Source: Oscillospiraceae bacterium (GTDB lineage: Bacteria > Bacillota > Clostridia > Oscillospirales > Acutalibacteraceae). From it: 64,000 bases of DNA. The notes beneath the pieces are model-generated. The model saw only the letters and a list, made by a program, of their open reading frames with translations, did no database searches and had not been told where the DNA came from. The stretch spans positions 1-64,000 of the forward strand of contig JAQXNV010000048.1 in NCBI GenBank assembly GCA_029098185.1, in the 5' to 3' direction. The first letter of the stretch is position 1, and every line of letters begins with the position of its first letter. Of this stretch, positions 25,899-33,966 are shown piece by piece. Position numbers and translations under genes: made by a program.

Positions 25899-26795
25899 AT
25901 GATTAAAATTCAAGTCCCGGCGACCAGTGCCAATTTAGGCTCTGGGTTTGATGCGCTGGGGTTGGCATTGACATTATACAATCGGGTTTGGATGGAGGAG
26001 AGCGACATCATCGACATCACCACAAAGGATGACATCGTGGTGCCCACCGACGAGACGAACCTGATCTACTGGGCAGCCAAGCGGCTGTATGAGGAATGCG
26101 GTAAACGGCTGCCTGGCTTAAAGATCATTCAGGAGAACAATATCCCCATGGCCAGCGGCCTGGGCAGCAGCTCTGCCTGTATCGTGGCGGGCCTTTTGGG
26201 CGCCAACCGGCTCATCGGCAGTCCCCTGAACGAAAACGACCTCATCAACCTGGCGGCAGAGATCGAAGGCCACCCGGATAACACCACGCCGGCCATTTCC
26301 GGCGGCCTGGTGGCTTCTGCTGTAGAGGGCGGCCGTGTGTACAGCGTCAGCGTGCCGGTCTCGGAGAAGATCCGCTTTGCCGCGTTCCATCCGCCCTTTG
26401 AGCTGAAAACGGAAGCATCCCGTTCTGTGCTGCCGGAGACCTATGACCGGAAGGACGCCGTCTATAATCTGTCCCGTTCCGCTTTGATGACCGCCTCGCT
26501 GTTTTCCGGCAAGACGGAGAATCTGCGGGTAGCGGTGCAGGACAAGATCCATCAGCCCTATCGTTTAGGACTGATCCAGGACGGCGACACCGTGTTCCGT
26601 TTGAGCTATGAGCTGGGTTCTCTGGGCACTTATATCAGCGGCGCCGGCCCGACCATTATTGCGCTGATCGAGTCGGACAGCGTGAAAAATTTTGAGCAGT
26701 ATGCGCTGAAGAATCTGGAGAGCAAAGGGATCACCGGCTGGAAGCTGAGTATTTTGGATACAGACCCATCGGGTGCGTCGGTGTCCATCGCATAG
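25899..26795 (+). CDS. thrB: Homoserine kinase
   Basis: 298 aa GHMP kinase. IKIQVPATSANLGSGFDALG at the N terminus, the ATP loop PMASGLGSSSACIVAGLLG (about residues 83-101) and GTYISGAGPTIIAL near the C terminus. It phosphorylates homoserine for threonine synthesis. Ribosome site weak (AAGTAAGG). No thrC is seen in the window. Confidence 0.95.
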   Translation: MIKIQVPATSANLGSGFDALGLALTLYNRVWMEESDIIDITTKDDIVVPTDETNLIYWAAKRLYEECGKRLPGLKIIQENNIPMASGLGSSSACIVAGLLGANRLIGSPLNENDLINLAAEIEGHPDNTTPAISGGLVASAVEGGRVYSVSVPVSEKIRFAAFHPPFELKTEASRSVLPETYDRKDAVYNLSRSALMTASLFSGKTENLRVAVQDKIHQPYRLGLIQDGDTVFRLSYELGSLGTYISGAGPTIIALIESDSVKNFEQYALKNLESKGITGWKLSILDTDPSGASVSIA

Positions 26796-26825
26796 AGAAC
26801 GACGAGTAATTTGGAGGGGTAAACA

Positions 26826-28040
26826 ATGAGTCTGATTGTACAAAAGTTTGGCGGCACATCGGTCGCCAACACAGAGCGTATCTTTAATGTGGCGGATATT
26901 GTCACAAAGACTTATGCGGCCGGCAATGACGTAGTCGTTGTCGTTTCCGCCCAAGGCGATACGACGGATGAATTTATCGAGAAAGCAAACGCCATCAATC
27001 CACACGCATCTAAGCGGGAGATGGATATGCTGTTGACTGCCGGTGAGCAGATTTCCGCATCGCTCCTGGCTATGGCCATCGAGAAGCTGGGGTATCCAGT
27101 CGTTTCGCTGCTGGGCTGGCAGGCGGGCTTCCAGACCCCCAGCGCCTACGGTTCCGCCCGGATCAAGAAGGTCAAAGCAGACCGGATCCAGAAGGAGATC
27201 GACAAGAAGAATATCGTCATCGTCACCGGCTTCCAGGGCATCAACCGTTACGGCGACATGACGACATTGGGCCGTGGCGGTTCGGACACCAGCGCCGTGG
27301 CCATTGCGGCAACGATGCACGCCGACCTGTGTCAGATCTATACCGACGTAGACGGTGTTTATACAGCGGATCCGAGAAAGGTGCCAAACGCCAAGAAGCT
27401 GAATGTGATCTCCTATGACGAGATGCTGGAGCTGGCGACACTGGGCGCTCAGGTTTTGAACAACCGTTCTGTGGAAATGGCAAAAAAATATAACATTGAG
27501 CTGGAGGTCATTTCCAGTCTCACAAGACAACCCGGTACGATCGTGAAGGAGGAAGCAAAAATGGAAAAAATGTTGATCAGCGGTGTCGCAAAGGACAATG
27601 ATGTAGCAAGAGTTTCGATTATCGGCGTGCCGGATAAGCCCGGACTGGCCTTTAAGATCTTCTCCAAGCTGGCGGCGAAGAAGGTCAATGTAGACATCAT
27701 TCTCCAGTCTGTGGGCAGAGATAACACCAAGGATATTGCCTTCACCGTGCCGCAGAATATGCTGGAAGAAGCTAAGAGTGCCGTGGACGAGTATGCTAGA
27801 GTGATCGGCGCACAGAACGTCGTCTACGATCCGGACGTCTGCAAAGTGTCCATCGTCGGCGCCGGCATGGAGACCCATCCAGGCGTAGCGGCAGAGATGT
27901 TTGAAGCGCTGTTTGAGGCCAACATCAATATCCAGATGATCTCCACCAGCGAGATCAAAGTATCTGTGCTGCTGGCCAGAGAGGATGCCGACAGCGCTGT
28001 CACAGCCATCCACAATAAGTTCTTTGGCACAAACGACTAA
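26826..28040 (+). CDS. lysC: Aspartokinase, alpha subunit (full length)
   Basis: 404 aa, the class II (B. subtilis LysC-like) length. The kinase domain begins IVQKFGGTSVANTERI and contains FQGINRYGDMTTLGRGGSDTSAV as adjacent conserved blocks; two ACT domains occupy about residues 265-404. It makes aspartyl phosphate, the entry step to lysine, threonine and methionine. GGAGGGG stands 6 nt before the ATG. An internal, strongly preceded in-frame start would yield the beta subunit. Ends at a strong terminator. Confidence 0.95.
   Translation: MSLIVQKFGGTSVANTERIFNVADIVTKTYAAGNDVVVVVSAQGDTTDEFIEKANAINPHASKREMDMLLTAGEQISASLLAMAIEKLGYPVVSLLGWQAGFQTPSAYGSARIKKVKADRIQKEIDKKNIVIVTGFQGINRYGDMTTLGRGGSDTSAVAIAATMHADLCQIYTDVDGVYTADPRKVPNAKKLNVISYDEMLELATLGAQVLNNRSVEMAKKYNIELEVISSLTRQPGTIVKEEAKMEKMLISGVAKDNDVARVSIIGVPDKPGLAFKIFSKLAAKKVNVDIILQSVGRDNTKDIAFTVPQNMLEEAKSAVDEYARVIGAQNVVYDPDVCKVSIVGAGMETHPGVAAEMFEALFEANINIQMISTSEIKVSVLLAREDADSAVTAIHNKFFGTND
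27561..28040 (+). CDS. lysC: Aspartokinase beta subunit from an internal in-frame start
   Basis: An in-frame ATG at codon 246 is preceded by a perfect AAGGAGG (27546-27552) with 8-nt spacing. The product would be 159 aa comprising only the two ACT domains. B. subtilis and Corynebacterium aspartokinases are known to be alpha2beta2 with the beta chain made this way, so I infer the same here. The strength of the internal site is directly visible. Confidence 0.7.
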   Translation: MEKMLISGVAKDNDVARVSIIGVPDKPGLAFKIFSKLAAKKVNVDIILQSVGRDNTKDIAFTVPQNMLEEAKSAVDEYARVIGAQNVVYDPDVCKVSIVGAGMETHPGVAAEMFEALFEANINIQMISTSEIKVSVLLAREDADSAVTAIHNKFFGTND

Positions 28041-28052
28041 TGATAACGATAG

Positions 28053-28077
28053 AAAGCCCGGTCTGCCGGGCTTTTTT
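28053..28077 (+). terminator. Terminator of the hom-thrB-lysC cluster
   Basis: AAAGCCCGG / CCGGGCTTT with TCTG loop and T-run. Confidence 0.92.
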
Positions 28078-28115
28078 GATGGGGTTTTGGGGAAAATGAA
28101 GGGTGCAACCGTTGG

Positions 28116-28144
28116 TTGACAAATTGTACGGCCCGATTTGTAGA
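28116..28144 (+). promoter_or_regulatory. Candidate promoter of the XRE regulator
   Basis: TTGACA, 17 bp, TGTAGA. A second possible start, TTGTAG-17-TGATAA, overlaps it downstream; two TTGTA(C/G) direct repeats 16 bp apart could be a repressor site. Confidence 0.5.
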
Positions 28145-28207
28145 CCGCAACCGCCTAAAATGATAAGATGGTCCTAGAATTTTTACAGAGAAAGAGGAGA
28201 ACATAAG

Positions 28208-28672
28208 ATGAAGCTGGAAGAAAAGATTGTTTTGCTTCGAAAACAAAAGGGCTGGTCTCAGGAGGAATTGGCAGAGCAGTTAGATGTGAGCCGACAGGCG
28301 GTGTCCAAATGGGAGAGCGGCCAGGCTACACCGGACGTAGACAAAATTTTAAAGCTGAGCCAGATTTTTGGCGTCAGCACCGATATGCTGTTAAAAGAGG
28401 ATGTGCATATCTTTATGTCAGAGTCTGTGCCCCAGTCTGCTGAAAAAGCAGGAGTGCCCCAATCGGCCGCTCCGTCCCGCCCGGTGCCTGTAGCATTGAC
28501 GATATTTCGCAGCGCTTTTTGGCCATTGATCGTTGCGCTATATTTATTGTACAGCTTTTTTACTAAGGACTGGGGCAGAAGCTGGATCATCTGGCCGGTG
28601 GCGGCCATGGTGTTCACCGTTGTCAATATTATCTGGAGCACCGTCACCAAAACGCCCATAGATGACGATTGA
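28208..28672 (+). CDS. XRE-family regulator with membrane segments
   Basis: 154 aa. Residues 1-65 are a Cro/CI helix-turn-helix (VLLRKQKGWSQEELAEQLDV, SRQAVSKWESGQATPD). The C-terminal 55 residues contain two hydrophobic stretches (FWPLIVALYLLYSFFT and WIIWPVAAMVFTVVNIIW), so it is probably membrane-attached, a common layout for small clostridial XRE proteins. Partner and ligand unknown. AGAGGAGAACATAAG precedes the ATG. It lies 24 bp upstream of the glycosylase gene. Confidence 0.88.
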   Translation: MKLEEKIVLLRKQKGWSQEELAEQLDVSRQAVSKWESGQATPDVDKILKLSQIFGVSTDMLLKEDVHIFMSESVPQSAEKAGVPQSAAPSRPVPVALTIFRSAFWPLIVALYLLYSFFTKDWGRSWIIWPVAAMVFTVVNIIWSTVTKTPIDDD

Positions 28673-28696
28673 GCTGGACAGTAAGGAGGAGCGACT

Positions 28697-29215
28697 GTGA
28701 AACGACTGGACTATGATTTTTTTCACCGGGACTGCCTGGCAGTTGCCCCGGATCTGGTAGGGAAGATCCTTGCACACCGGACAGAGAGCGGGGAAGTGCT
28801 GCGCCTGCGCATTTCGGAGACAGAAGCCTACCGCGGGGTGGAGGACACCGCCTGCCATGCCCATAAAGGCCGCACGCCCCGGAACGAGGTGCTGTATGCA
28901 CAAGCGGGAACCGTGTATGTGTACCTGTGTTACGGTGTCCATTGGCTGCTCAACGTGATTACCGGCGAAGTGGAGCAGCCCCAGGGCGTGTTGATCCGTG
29001 CCTGTGTGGATGCACCTGGTCCCGGCAGATTGACAAAACGGTTAGAGATCAACGGCAGCTTGAACCGTACCAGCTTTGTTTCCCCGGACAGCGCTTTGTG
29101 GATAGAGGACGATGACTTTCGCTGTGGGATTTCCCGGGGAAAACGGGTCGGTATCGGTTATGCCTCGCAGGAAGATCAGGATCGCTTGTGGCGGTTCGTG
29201 CTAAAAACACCATAA
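28697..29215 (+). CDS. DNA-3-methyladenine glycosylase (AAG/MPG family)
   Basis: 172 aa, slightly short for the family. RDCLAVAPDLVGKIL, the catalytic-site region ISETEAYRGVEDTACHA, RTPRNEVLYAQAGTVYVYLCYGVHWLLNV and the product-site block RTSFVSPDSALWIEDD are all recognisable. It removes alkylated bases in base-excision repair. The GTG start has AAGGAGGAGC upstream. Likely cotranscribed with the XRE gene. Confidence 0.92.
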   Translation: MKRLDYDFFHRDCLAVAPDLVGKILAHRTESGEVLRLRISETEAYRGVEDTACHAHKGRTPRNEVLYAQAGTVYVYLCYGVHWLLNVITGEVEQPQGVLIRACVDAPGPGRLTKRLEINGSLNRTSFVSPDSALWIEDDDFRCGISRGKRVGIGYASQEDQDRLWRFVLKTP

Positions 29216-29220
29216 AAAGT

Positions 29221-29246
29221 CCCTGTGACGAAAAACCATCACAGGG
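29221..29246 (+). repeat. Hairpin after the glycosylase gene
   Basis: CCCTGTGA / TCACAGGG stem; no T-run of its own, it directly precedes the bidirectional terminator. Confidence 0.5.
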
Positions 29247-29252
29247 CTAAAA

Positions 29253-29286
29253 GAAAAAATCCTGGTCAAAAGACCGGGATTTTTTG
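29253..29286. terminator. Bidirectional terminator, glycosylase / acyl-CoA ligase A
   Basis: AAAAAATCCTGGTC / GACCGGGATTTTTT inverted repeat with a 4-6 nt loop. Confidence 0.9.
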
Positions 29287-29310
29287 TTGCAATGAAAGAA
29301 AATTTTCAGG

Positions 29311-30966
29311 TTAAGACCGCTCCAGCAGACCCTTTTGCTGATCTTCCAGAGCCATTTCGCGGACTTTATAGTGGAGCTTTTTGCCGGTTGCGGTGTAAGG
29401 CAGTGTGTCCACAAAACGATAGAACCGCGGGCACTTATAGATGGACAGCATCGGATGGTTCTTGCAGAAGGAAACCAGCTCTTTTACGGTGAGAGACGGA
29501 TCTTCCTTGATGATATACGCCACGACGCTCTGGCCGCGGAGCTCATCCGGTACGCTGGTGATGACGCACTCGTGAACCTTTGGATGCTCGTTGATGACTT
29601 CCTCGATCTGGGTCGGATGGATGTTTTCGCCGGAGCTGACGATCATATCGTCCTTTCTGCCAACGATGGTGACATACTCGTTTTCATCCCAGACGCCCAG
29701 GTCACCGGTATACATCCAGCCCTTGTAATACACGCGGTTGGATTCTTCCGGCTTGTCGTAGTAGTAATAGGTGGTCTTGGTGGGGCACTTGATGATGATC
29801 TCGCCGACCTCCTGGTTGTCCTTGGCCACCAGCTCTGTCGGCTCTACACGGCGGTCAGAATCGCTCTTGATGACAGCCACATCGTCATCGGTGCAGGAGC
29901 GGCCAGCCGTACCGGACATCTCCGGCAGATCGTAGGGGCGCAGGAAGGTGTTCCAGAAGGTTTCTGTGGTGCCGTAGCCGTTGTAGATATTTGGTGTCAG
30001 ATACTGCTGGTACTCCATGCAGGCCATCTTTTCCAGGGGCGCGCCCATGGTGACGATGCCCTTGAGCTTTTGCAGGTTCACCGGGCGTTTTTTCTGTACA
30101 TCGCACATCATCTTCAGCATAGGCGGTGCGCCGATGAGGAAGGTGACGCCCTGTTCCTCAGCCAGCTTCAGGGTGTGCTTTGGGTTGAAGGCACGGAGGA
30201 TAACGATCTCGCCGCCGGCATAGAGCGTTGGGGTCGGGCCGCCGGAGTGGAGGCCGCCACGGTGGAACCAAGGGCTCATGTTCATGGTGCGGTCCTGCTG
30301 ATTCAGCGGGAAGTGCATGATGACGTCGTGGGCGGAGAGCACATCGTTGATGTTGTTCACCGGCACGCCCTTGGGCAGACCGGTGGTACCGGAGGTGTAC
30401 AGCCGGGTGTTCTCATCATAGATGTGGCGCTTTGGCATTTCCGGCTCTTCCTCGGAGAAGCCTTCCACATACTGCTCGTAGGTGAGCACACCTTCCGGGG
30501 GAGTCTCCTTGTGGAAGATGTCTACCATGACGACCTTCTTCGGCTTATGCTTGGCCATGGACAGCGCTTTTTCGGACATTTCCCGGCACTCGGCGTCGTA
30601 GAAGAATACCTCAGGCTTACTGTCGTCCAGGATCAGGGCTGTCTCACCGGGGGACAGACGGAAGTTGATGGGGCTGTTGATGGCGCCCAGCTTTTGGGGA
30701 GCCAGATAGCAGAACACAAACTCAGCGCAGTTGTAGAGCTGATACATGACCACATCGTTCTTTTTCACGCCATCGGCGGCCAGTGCGTGAGAAAGCTTGT
30801 TGACTTCCTTATTCAGGCTGTCATAGGTCCAGGTGATGTCCCGCAGGGGGCAGTACATGGCTGGCTTGTTGGCAAAACGGTGAACGTTCCGCAGAAAGCC
30901 GTTGATATAGGTGAATTCTGTCTCAAATGTTTCTTTGAACATGGACACGTCATAAGTAAAATCCAT
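29311..30966 (-). CDS. Acyl-CoA synthetase / AMP-dependent CoA ligase A
   Basis: 551 aa ANL-superfamily adenylating enzyme. The P-loop LYTSGTTGLPKGVP (about residue 190), YGTTETFWN, the hinge region MYTGDLGVWDENEYVTIVGRKDD (in parts) and the C-terminal catalytic Lys in YTATGKKLHY are present. It should activate a carboxylic acid to its CoA thioester through an acyl-AMP. The chain-length or ring specificity cannot be read by eye. AGGAGG stands before the ATG. It follows ketoacyl synthase 1 by 37 bp on the same strand, so the two form an operon. Confidence 0.9.
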   Translation of the reverse strand: MDFTYDVSMFKETFETEFTYINGFLRNVHRFANKPAMYCPLRDITWTYDSLNKEVNKLSHALAADGVKKNDVVMYQLYNCAEFVFCYLAPQKLGAINSPINFRLSPGETALILDDSKPEVFFYDAECREMSEKALSMAKHKPKKVVMVDIFHKETPPEGVLTYEQYVEGFSEEEPEMPKRHIYDENTRLYTSGTTGLPKGVPVNNINDVLSAHDVIMHFPLNQQDRTMNMSPWFHRGGLHSGGPTPTLYAGGEIVILRAFNPKHTLKLAEEQGVTFLIGAPPMLKMMCDVQKKRPVNLQKLKGIVTMGAPLEKMACMEYQQYLTPNIYNGYGTTETFWNTFLRPYDLPEMSGTAGRSCTDDDVAVIKSDSDRRVEPTELVAKDNQEVGEIIIKCPTKTTYYYYDKPEESNRVYYKGWMYTGDLGVWDENEYVTIVGRKDDMIVSSGENIHPTQIEEVINEHPKVHECVITSVPDELRGQSVVAYIIKEDPSLTVKELVSFCKNHPMLSIYKCPRFYRFVDTLPYTATGKKLHYKVREMALEDQQKGLLERS

Positions 30967-31003
30967 CGTGTTCCTCCTTAGTTGTTAAAAATCAGATGTT
31001 GCT

Positions 31004-32236
31004 TTATTCACAGTATTTCCCAACAATGACGCTGGCATTCTGGCCGCCAAAGCCAAAGGCGTTGGACATGGCTGCCCGGACGGTAGCCTGTTTTGCCACA
31101 TTGGCCACCAGATTGAGCTGACAGTTGGGGTCCGGTGTTTCGTAGTTGAGGGTTGGCGGGATGAGATCGCTGCGCACTGCTTGGATGCAGGCGATGGTCT
31201 CGGTGATGCCGCCGCCGGCCATCATGTGACCGGTAGCGCCCTTGGTGGAGCTGACCATGACACGATCCTCTTTGCCAAAGACTTCCTTGATGGCCAGTAC
31301 CTCGATCTCGTCACCGACCTTGGTGGCGGTGCCGTGGGCGTTGATGTAGTCGATGTCCTCTGGCGTCAGGCCGGCCTTCTGGATGGCCCGGCGCATACAA
31401 CTGATGGCGCCGTTGCCGTCGGGAGCGGGGGAGGTGACGTGGTAGCCGTCGGTGTTGCTGTCGTATCCCAGCAGCTCTGCGTAGATGACAGCGCCCCGCT
31501 TTTTGGCGTGTTCCTCTGTCTCGATGATGAGGGCGCCGCCGCCTTCGCCGACGACAAAGCCATCCCGGTTCAGGTCGAAGGGCTTGCTGGCCTTCGATGG
31601 CTCGCCGCTGTTGAGGGACAAAGCGCGGGAGTTCGCAAGGCCCGACAGCATGATGGGACAGATGGTGCTGTCAGCGCCCACAGCGATGGCCGCTTCAGCT
31701 TCCCCGGCCCGGATCAGCATCGCTGCCGTGCCGATGGCGTCCACGCCGGAAGCACAGGCGGTGGAGAGGGTCAGGCTGGGGCCCTGGATGCCATGGGTAA
31801 TGGCGATCTGTGCCGCGGCGATGTTGCCCTCCACCTTTGGCACAAACCGAGGGCTGACCTTGTAAACGCCTTTTTTGGTGCATTCGTCCTGGGTCTCGGC
31901 AATGGTCGTGATGCCGTTGAGGGCAGAGCTCATCACGATGCCGATGCGCTCCCCTTTTACAGACAGCTTACTTTGCGCCAGGGCCTCGTTGGCGGCGATC
32001 AGGGCGTAGTGCATAAAGGGATCGGTCTCCCGCACCAGCTTTTTCGGCAGATGATCCGTTGCCTGAAAGTCCTTGATCTCGCCCGCAATGTGGACAGGCA
32101 GGTCGGATGTATCGAACCGAGTGATGGGGGCAATGCCCTTGACGCCGTTGATCAGATGGTTCCAATAATTGTCTACGCCAATTCCGATAGGCGTCACAGC
32201 GCCCATACCGGTAATCACAAGTTTTTGCTTTGTCAT
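31004..32236 (-). CDS. Beta-ketoacyl synthase 1 (FabF/KAS II type)
   Basis: 410 aa condensing enzyme. VITGMGAVTPIGIGVDNYW at the N terminus; catalytic C161 in STACASG, H301 in NAHGTAT, K332 and H337 in TKGATGHM: a complete Cys-His-His triad. KAS II enzymes condense an acyl group with malonyl-ACP. No acyl carrier protein, malonyl transferase, ketoreductase or dehydratase is linked, which is not how a primary fabF is organised. The start has AAGGTGG about 14 nt upstream, an unusually long spacing. First gene of an operon with CoA ligase A. Confidence 0.92.
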   Translation of the reverse strand: MTKQKLVITGMGAVTPIGIGVDNYWNHLINGVKGIAPITRFDTSDLPVHIAGEIKDFQATDHLPKKLVRETDPFMHYALIAANEALAQSKLSVKGERIGIVMSSALNGITTIAETQDECTKKGVYKVSPRFVPKVEGNIAAAQIAITHGIQGPSLTLSTACASGVDAIGTAAMLIRAGEAEAAIAVGADSTICPIMLSGLANSRALSLNSGEPSKASKPFDLNRDGFVVGEGGGALIIETEEHAKKRGAVIYAELLGYDSNTDGYHVTSPAPDGNGAISCMRRAIQKAGLTPEDIDYINAHGTATKVGDEIEVLAIKEVFGKEDRVMVSSTKGATGHMMAGGGITETIACIQAVRSDLIPPTLNYETPDPNCQLNLVANVAKQATVRAAMSNAFGFGGQNASVIVGKYCE

Positions 32237-32336
32237 GAGATCGTTTCTACCACCTTTTTGGCCACGAGAGCGCAGGAAGCGGCGCAGCCAGAAATTACAA
32301 AGGGATCCGGAAAAAACCGGCTTTCCATGTGCTTTT

Positions 32337-32365
32337 AGTATATAGGATAGGCGGATAAAAGTCAA
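32337..32365 (-). promoter_or_regulatory. Promoter of the KAS1-ligase A operon
   Basis: Minus-strand TTGACT, 17 bp, TATACT; close to consensus. Confidence 0.8.
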
Positions 32366-32563
32366 GAGGAAGGATATTTTTTAAAAGTTATTCTTCTGAG
32401 AAAATGAAATAGATAATCTAATTTTGAATACTAGATAAAATGATTTAAACTAGTTTTTAGCTTCCTGTTCAAAAAATGTTCTCATCTTTTTGGCAAAATC
32501 ACTCTGGTGGATCAACAAGAGAAAATCCTCCCTCGTACAGTTTTCACAAACTTGCGGAAAATC

Positions 32564-32592
32564 GGCCGATACGCCGGAAAACGGCCTTTTTT
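32564..32592 (+). terminator. Orphan terminator-like hairpin
   Basis: GGCCG / CGGCC stem, 13-nt loop, six Ts. No plus-strand gene lies upstream within this intergenic region. Confidence 0.5.
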
Positions 32593-32653
32593 CTGATAGC
32601 GTACTCTTTTGCAGTGGAGAAACAATCGATTGATTGCGCCTATCTATTTTTAC

Positions 32654-32704
32654 TAAACACATTTTGATATTGTATTATACAAAAATGGAAAAGTCAATTA
32701 TAAT
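32654..32704 (+). promoter_or_regulatory. Shared 36-bp operator/promoter, copy 1
   Basis: Positions 32654-32689 match 41871-41906 with a single mismatch. The core is the perfect palindrome TTGTATTATACAA (32671-32683), which fits the T-N11-A pattern of LysR sites. TATACA in its right half serves as -35, followed after 17 bp by TATAAT (32699-32704). It drives acyl-CoA dehydrogenase 1 and KAS2. Confidence 0.75.
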
Positions 32705-32780
32705 AGCAGAAGAATCGCAAAAAAAGACCTTCGGGCACCGATCCCGGAGCAGATTGTGCAATTAGGAGGAGCTGATCACG

Positions 32781-33956
32781 ATGCGTAATCGAACACCACA
32801 AGCGTTTCAGGCATATCTGAAAAAAATTCGGGATTTGGCAGAAGGCCCTTTTGAGGCAATGGAGCCAGAGGTACAAAAGACCGACCGGTTCCCCCAGGAA
32901 TTTTTCGACCTGGTCCAGGAGAGCGGACTGTATCGCTGCGCCCTGCCAGAGGAATATGGCGGCTGGGGCATGAGCGACTTAGAGCTGATGCAGATTCAGG
33001 AGGAGTACAGCCGCGGCCCTGGAGGAATGCGGATGTATCTTCACTACGCCATGTGCATGAACTGGCGTATTCTGTACGATTTTGGCAGTGAAGAATTAAA
33101 GGGCGAGTATATGGATAAATTCCAGGACGGCACAGTTTTCACTTGCTTTGGCCTGACAGAGGAGACCGGCGGTACCGGCGCTGACCTGCATACTACAGCG
33201 GTGAAGGACGGCGATGACTACATCATCAACGGGGAGAAAACACTGATCTCCTACGCCCAATACTGCAATTACGCCTATGTGTTTGCGGTGACAGACCCCG
33301 ACAGCCAGAAAAACGACCGGCTGTCCGCCTTTTTCATTCCCATGGACACCCCGGGCATGGAGGTGCTGCCGATGCCAAAGCCCATGGGTTGCCGAGGGGC
33401 CGGTTATGGCAAGCTGAAGTTTACGAACCTCCGCCTGCCAAAGAAATTTCTCATCGGCAAGGAGGGCGACGGCCTGCACATCGCTGTGCATACCCTGGCG
33501 GTCTCCCGGGCGCACGTTGCCGTCAGCAATCTGGGCATTTGCCAGCGGATGATGGAGTTGTCCATTGCCCGGGCAAAGGACCGTGTGACCTTTGGAAAGC
33601 CTTTGTGTAAGCGTCAGATGATCCAGAGCTACATTGCGGAAATGGGGACGTATATCAACGCCCTGCGGACTATGCTTTATGATTTTGCCCGAGATTTCGA
33701 CGCAGGCAAGGAGCACGAGACGAAAGCGGCCATGGCGAAGTATTTCAGTATCGTCACTGCGCAGAAAGTCTCTGACTATATGCTGCTCATCTTTGGCGGC
33801 ATCGGCTACTTTGAGGACTGCGAATACGGTCCGGTAGAGCGGTTGTATCGAGACTGCCGTGTCACCTGGCTGGAGGAAGGCCCGCCGACCGTCATGAAGC
33901 AGACCATTTCCCGTGGCCTGCTCCAAACAGACGGCGAACTGACCTATCTTGTCTGA
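32781..33956 (+). CDS. Acyl-CoA dehydrogenase 1
   Basis: 391 aa flavoprotein of the acyl-CoA dehydrogenase family. N-terminal helical domain with CALPEEYGGWGMSDLEL, FAD/substrate region FGLTEETGGTGADLHTTAV and the C-terminal helix FGGIGYFEDCEYGPVERLYRDC. The usual YEGT loop bearing the catalytic Glu reads WLEEGPPT, so a Glu is available but the loop differs. It would introduce a 2,3 double bond into an acyl-CoA, passing electrons to ETF, which is not encoded nearby. Same length as, and close relative of, dehydrogenase 2. AGGAGG precedes the ATG; KAS2 follows after 10 bp. Confidence 0.9.
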   Translation: MRNRTPQAFQAYLKKIRDLAEGPFEAMEPEVQKTDRFPQEFFDLVQESGLYRCALPEEYGGWGMSDLELMQIQEEYSRGPGGMRMYLHYAMCMNWRILYDFGSEELKGEYMDKFQDGTVFTCFGLTEETGGTGADLHTTAVKDGDDYIINGEKTLISYAQYCNYAYVFAVTDPDSQKNDRLSAFFIPMDTPGMEVLPMPKPMGCRGAGYGKLKFTNLRLPKKFLIGKEGDGLHIAVHTLAVSRAHVAVSNLGICQRMMELSIARAKDRVTFGKPLCKRQMIQSYIAEMGTYINALRTMLYDFARDFDAGKEHETKAAMAKYFSIVTAQKVSDYMLLIFGGIGYFEDCEYGPVERLYRDCRVTWLEEGPPTVMKQTISRGLLQTDGELTYLV

Positions 33957-33966
33957 GGCGATGTGC

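Larger units (their letters stand above)
32237..32780. other. Divergent control region, KAS1 / acyl-CoA dehydrogenase 1
   Basis: AT-rich 544 bp with no gene. It contains the KAS1 promoter, an AAACTAGTTT palindrome near 32450, a plus-strand terminator-like hairpin with no gene in front of it (32564-32592) and the 36-bp element shared with CoA ligase B. Confidence 0.7.

Noticed and set aside
29335..30981. 548-codon open frame antisense to CoA ligase A
   Set aside because: Shadow of a high-GC gene; no ribosome site or recognisable domain. The ligase motifs on the minus strand are unambiguous.
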